A program made the position numbers and the translations under genes. The notes beneath the pieces were generated by a model that saw only the letters and a list, made by a program, of their open reading frames with translations, made no database searches and was not told the DNA's origin. A DNA stretch of 64,000 nucleotides from Bog-473 sp963791455. GTDB taxonomy: Bacteria > Actinomycetota > Acidimicrobiia > Acidimicrobiales > RAAP-2. Shown one piece after another: positions 63,842-64,000 of the stretch; the first letter of the stretch is position 1, and each line of letters opens with the position of its first letter. The stretch is from assembly GCA_963791455.1 (NCBI GenBank), contig CAWBSM010000001.1, positions 496,001 through 560,000 of the forward strand, given 5' to 3'.

Positions 63842-64000
63842 ACCGCCTTTCGAGGCGACACCCAGACGCCGCAGATCGGACAGACGAAGCACGGCGCGAA
63901 ATCGGGCCAGAACCGCGACGAAGACGGCGGTACCGATGACGACGCCGGTCACGGTGGCCCCCACGCCGGTTCCGAGGATGAGGCGCGTTCCCAGAGCGAA
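63836..64000 (-). CDS. C-terminal part of a polytopic membrane protein (cut by window edge)
   Basis: The last 54 codons of a gene read LILGTGVGATVTGVVIGTAV then a basic tail (LARFRAVLRLSDLRRLGVAS) and TGA. One transmembrane helix followed by an arginine-rich cytoplasmic end is visible. It could be the end of a flippase or other transporter; the family cannot be decided from this fragment. It overlaps the CPT-like gene end by six bases. Confidence 0.6.
   Translation of the reverse strand, partial: FALGTRLILGTGVGATVTGVVIGTAVFVAVLARFRAVLRLSDLRRLGVASKGGS

Overview
This window looks like chromosomal DNA of a high-GC actinobacterium. The WhiB regulator next to a PdtaS-type kinase, a DUF3107 gene, paired ArsA-like ATPases, a histidine phosphatase/DUF3090/SCO1664-family trio and many 4-base GTGA or ATGA gene overlaps all point to Actinomycetota. 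A secreted protein built on repeats of the GYWLVAADGGIFDYGDAGFYGS kind and a full System I cytochrome c maturation operon fit the class Acidimicrobiia best; that class assignment is inference, because no rRNA gene is present. I see no tRNA, rRNA, CRISPR array, prophage or insertion sequence. The window reads as core chromosome with scattered damage.

Layout. 1-6.9 kb: an SDR-type gene cut by the window edge facing a TetR gene across paired operators, a membrane protein/sensor kinase/response regulator operon, an APH-like kinase coupled to a low-molecular-weight phosphatase, a second TetR gene and a glycosyltransferase. 6.9-17.3 kb: GDP-mannose dehydratase, CcdA (start codon missing), a frameshifted DJ-1/PfpI gene, a ferritin-like protein, then ccmABCDEF, a TlpA/CcmG-like thioredoxin, ccmH and a CcmI-like TPR gene as one overlapping operon. 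17.3-20.5 kb: an iron-sulfur group (cysteine desulfurase, SufR-like sensor, Mrp). 20.5-33.8 kb: diguanylate cyclase, small catabolic genes, dGTPase, DUF3107 with two ArsA/Get3-like ATPases, O-methyltransferase, PHP hydrolase, PdtaS kinase, WhiB with a perfect CRP-type box, GDPD and EtfBA.

33.9-49.6 kb: an MBOAT/SGNH acetylation pair, TauE exporter, the phosphatase/DUF3090/SCO1664 operon, family 5 uracil-DNA glycosylase, a flavoprotein and PhyH dioxygenase, F420-type FrhB, an Fpg/Nei glycosylase, a 5'-truncated GAP-family gene, Bcp, DEAD-box helicase and a PIG-L deacetylase. 49.6-64 kb: glutamine amidotransferase, aconitase, the repeat/CHAP secreted protein, FmdB zinc ribbon, ArgS, SDR and esterase, DUF2461, an extradiol dioxygenase, a fatty acid desaturase divergent from a frameshifted PaaX-like regulator, and a CPT-like kinase.

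How the genes work together: CcdA, CcmG/TlpA and CcmH can form a thiol-reducing route that prepares apocytochrome for CcmEF, with heme supplied by CcmABCD. The cysteine desulfurase, SufR-like protein and Mrp form an iron-sulfur supply and sensing group that would serve the aconitase, EtfBA-linked oxidation, FrhB and the UDG. Several reading frames (ccdA, DJ-1, PaaX, GAP) are broken or lack a start; sequencing error and real decay cannot be told apart from the sequence alone.
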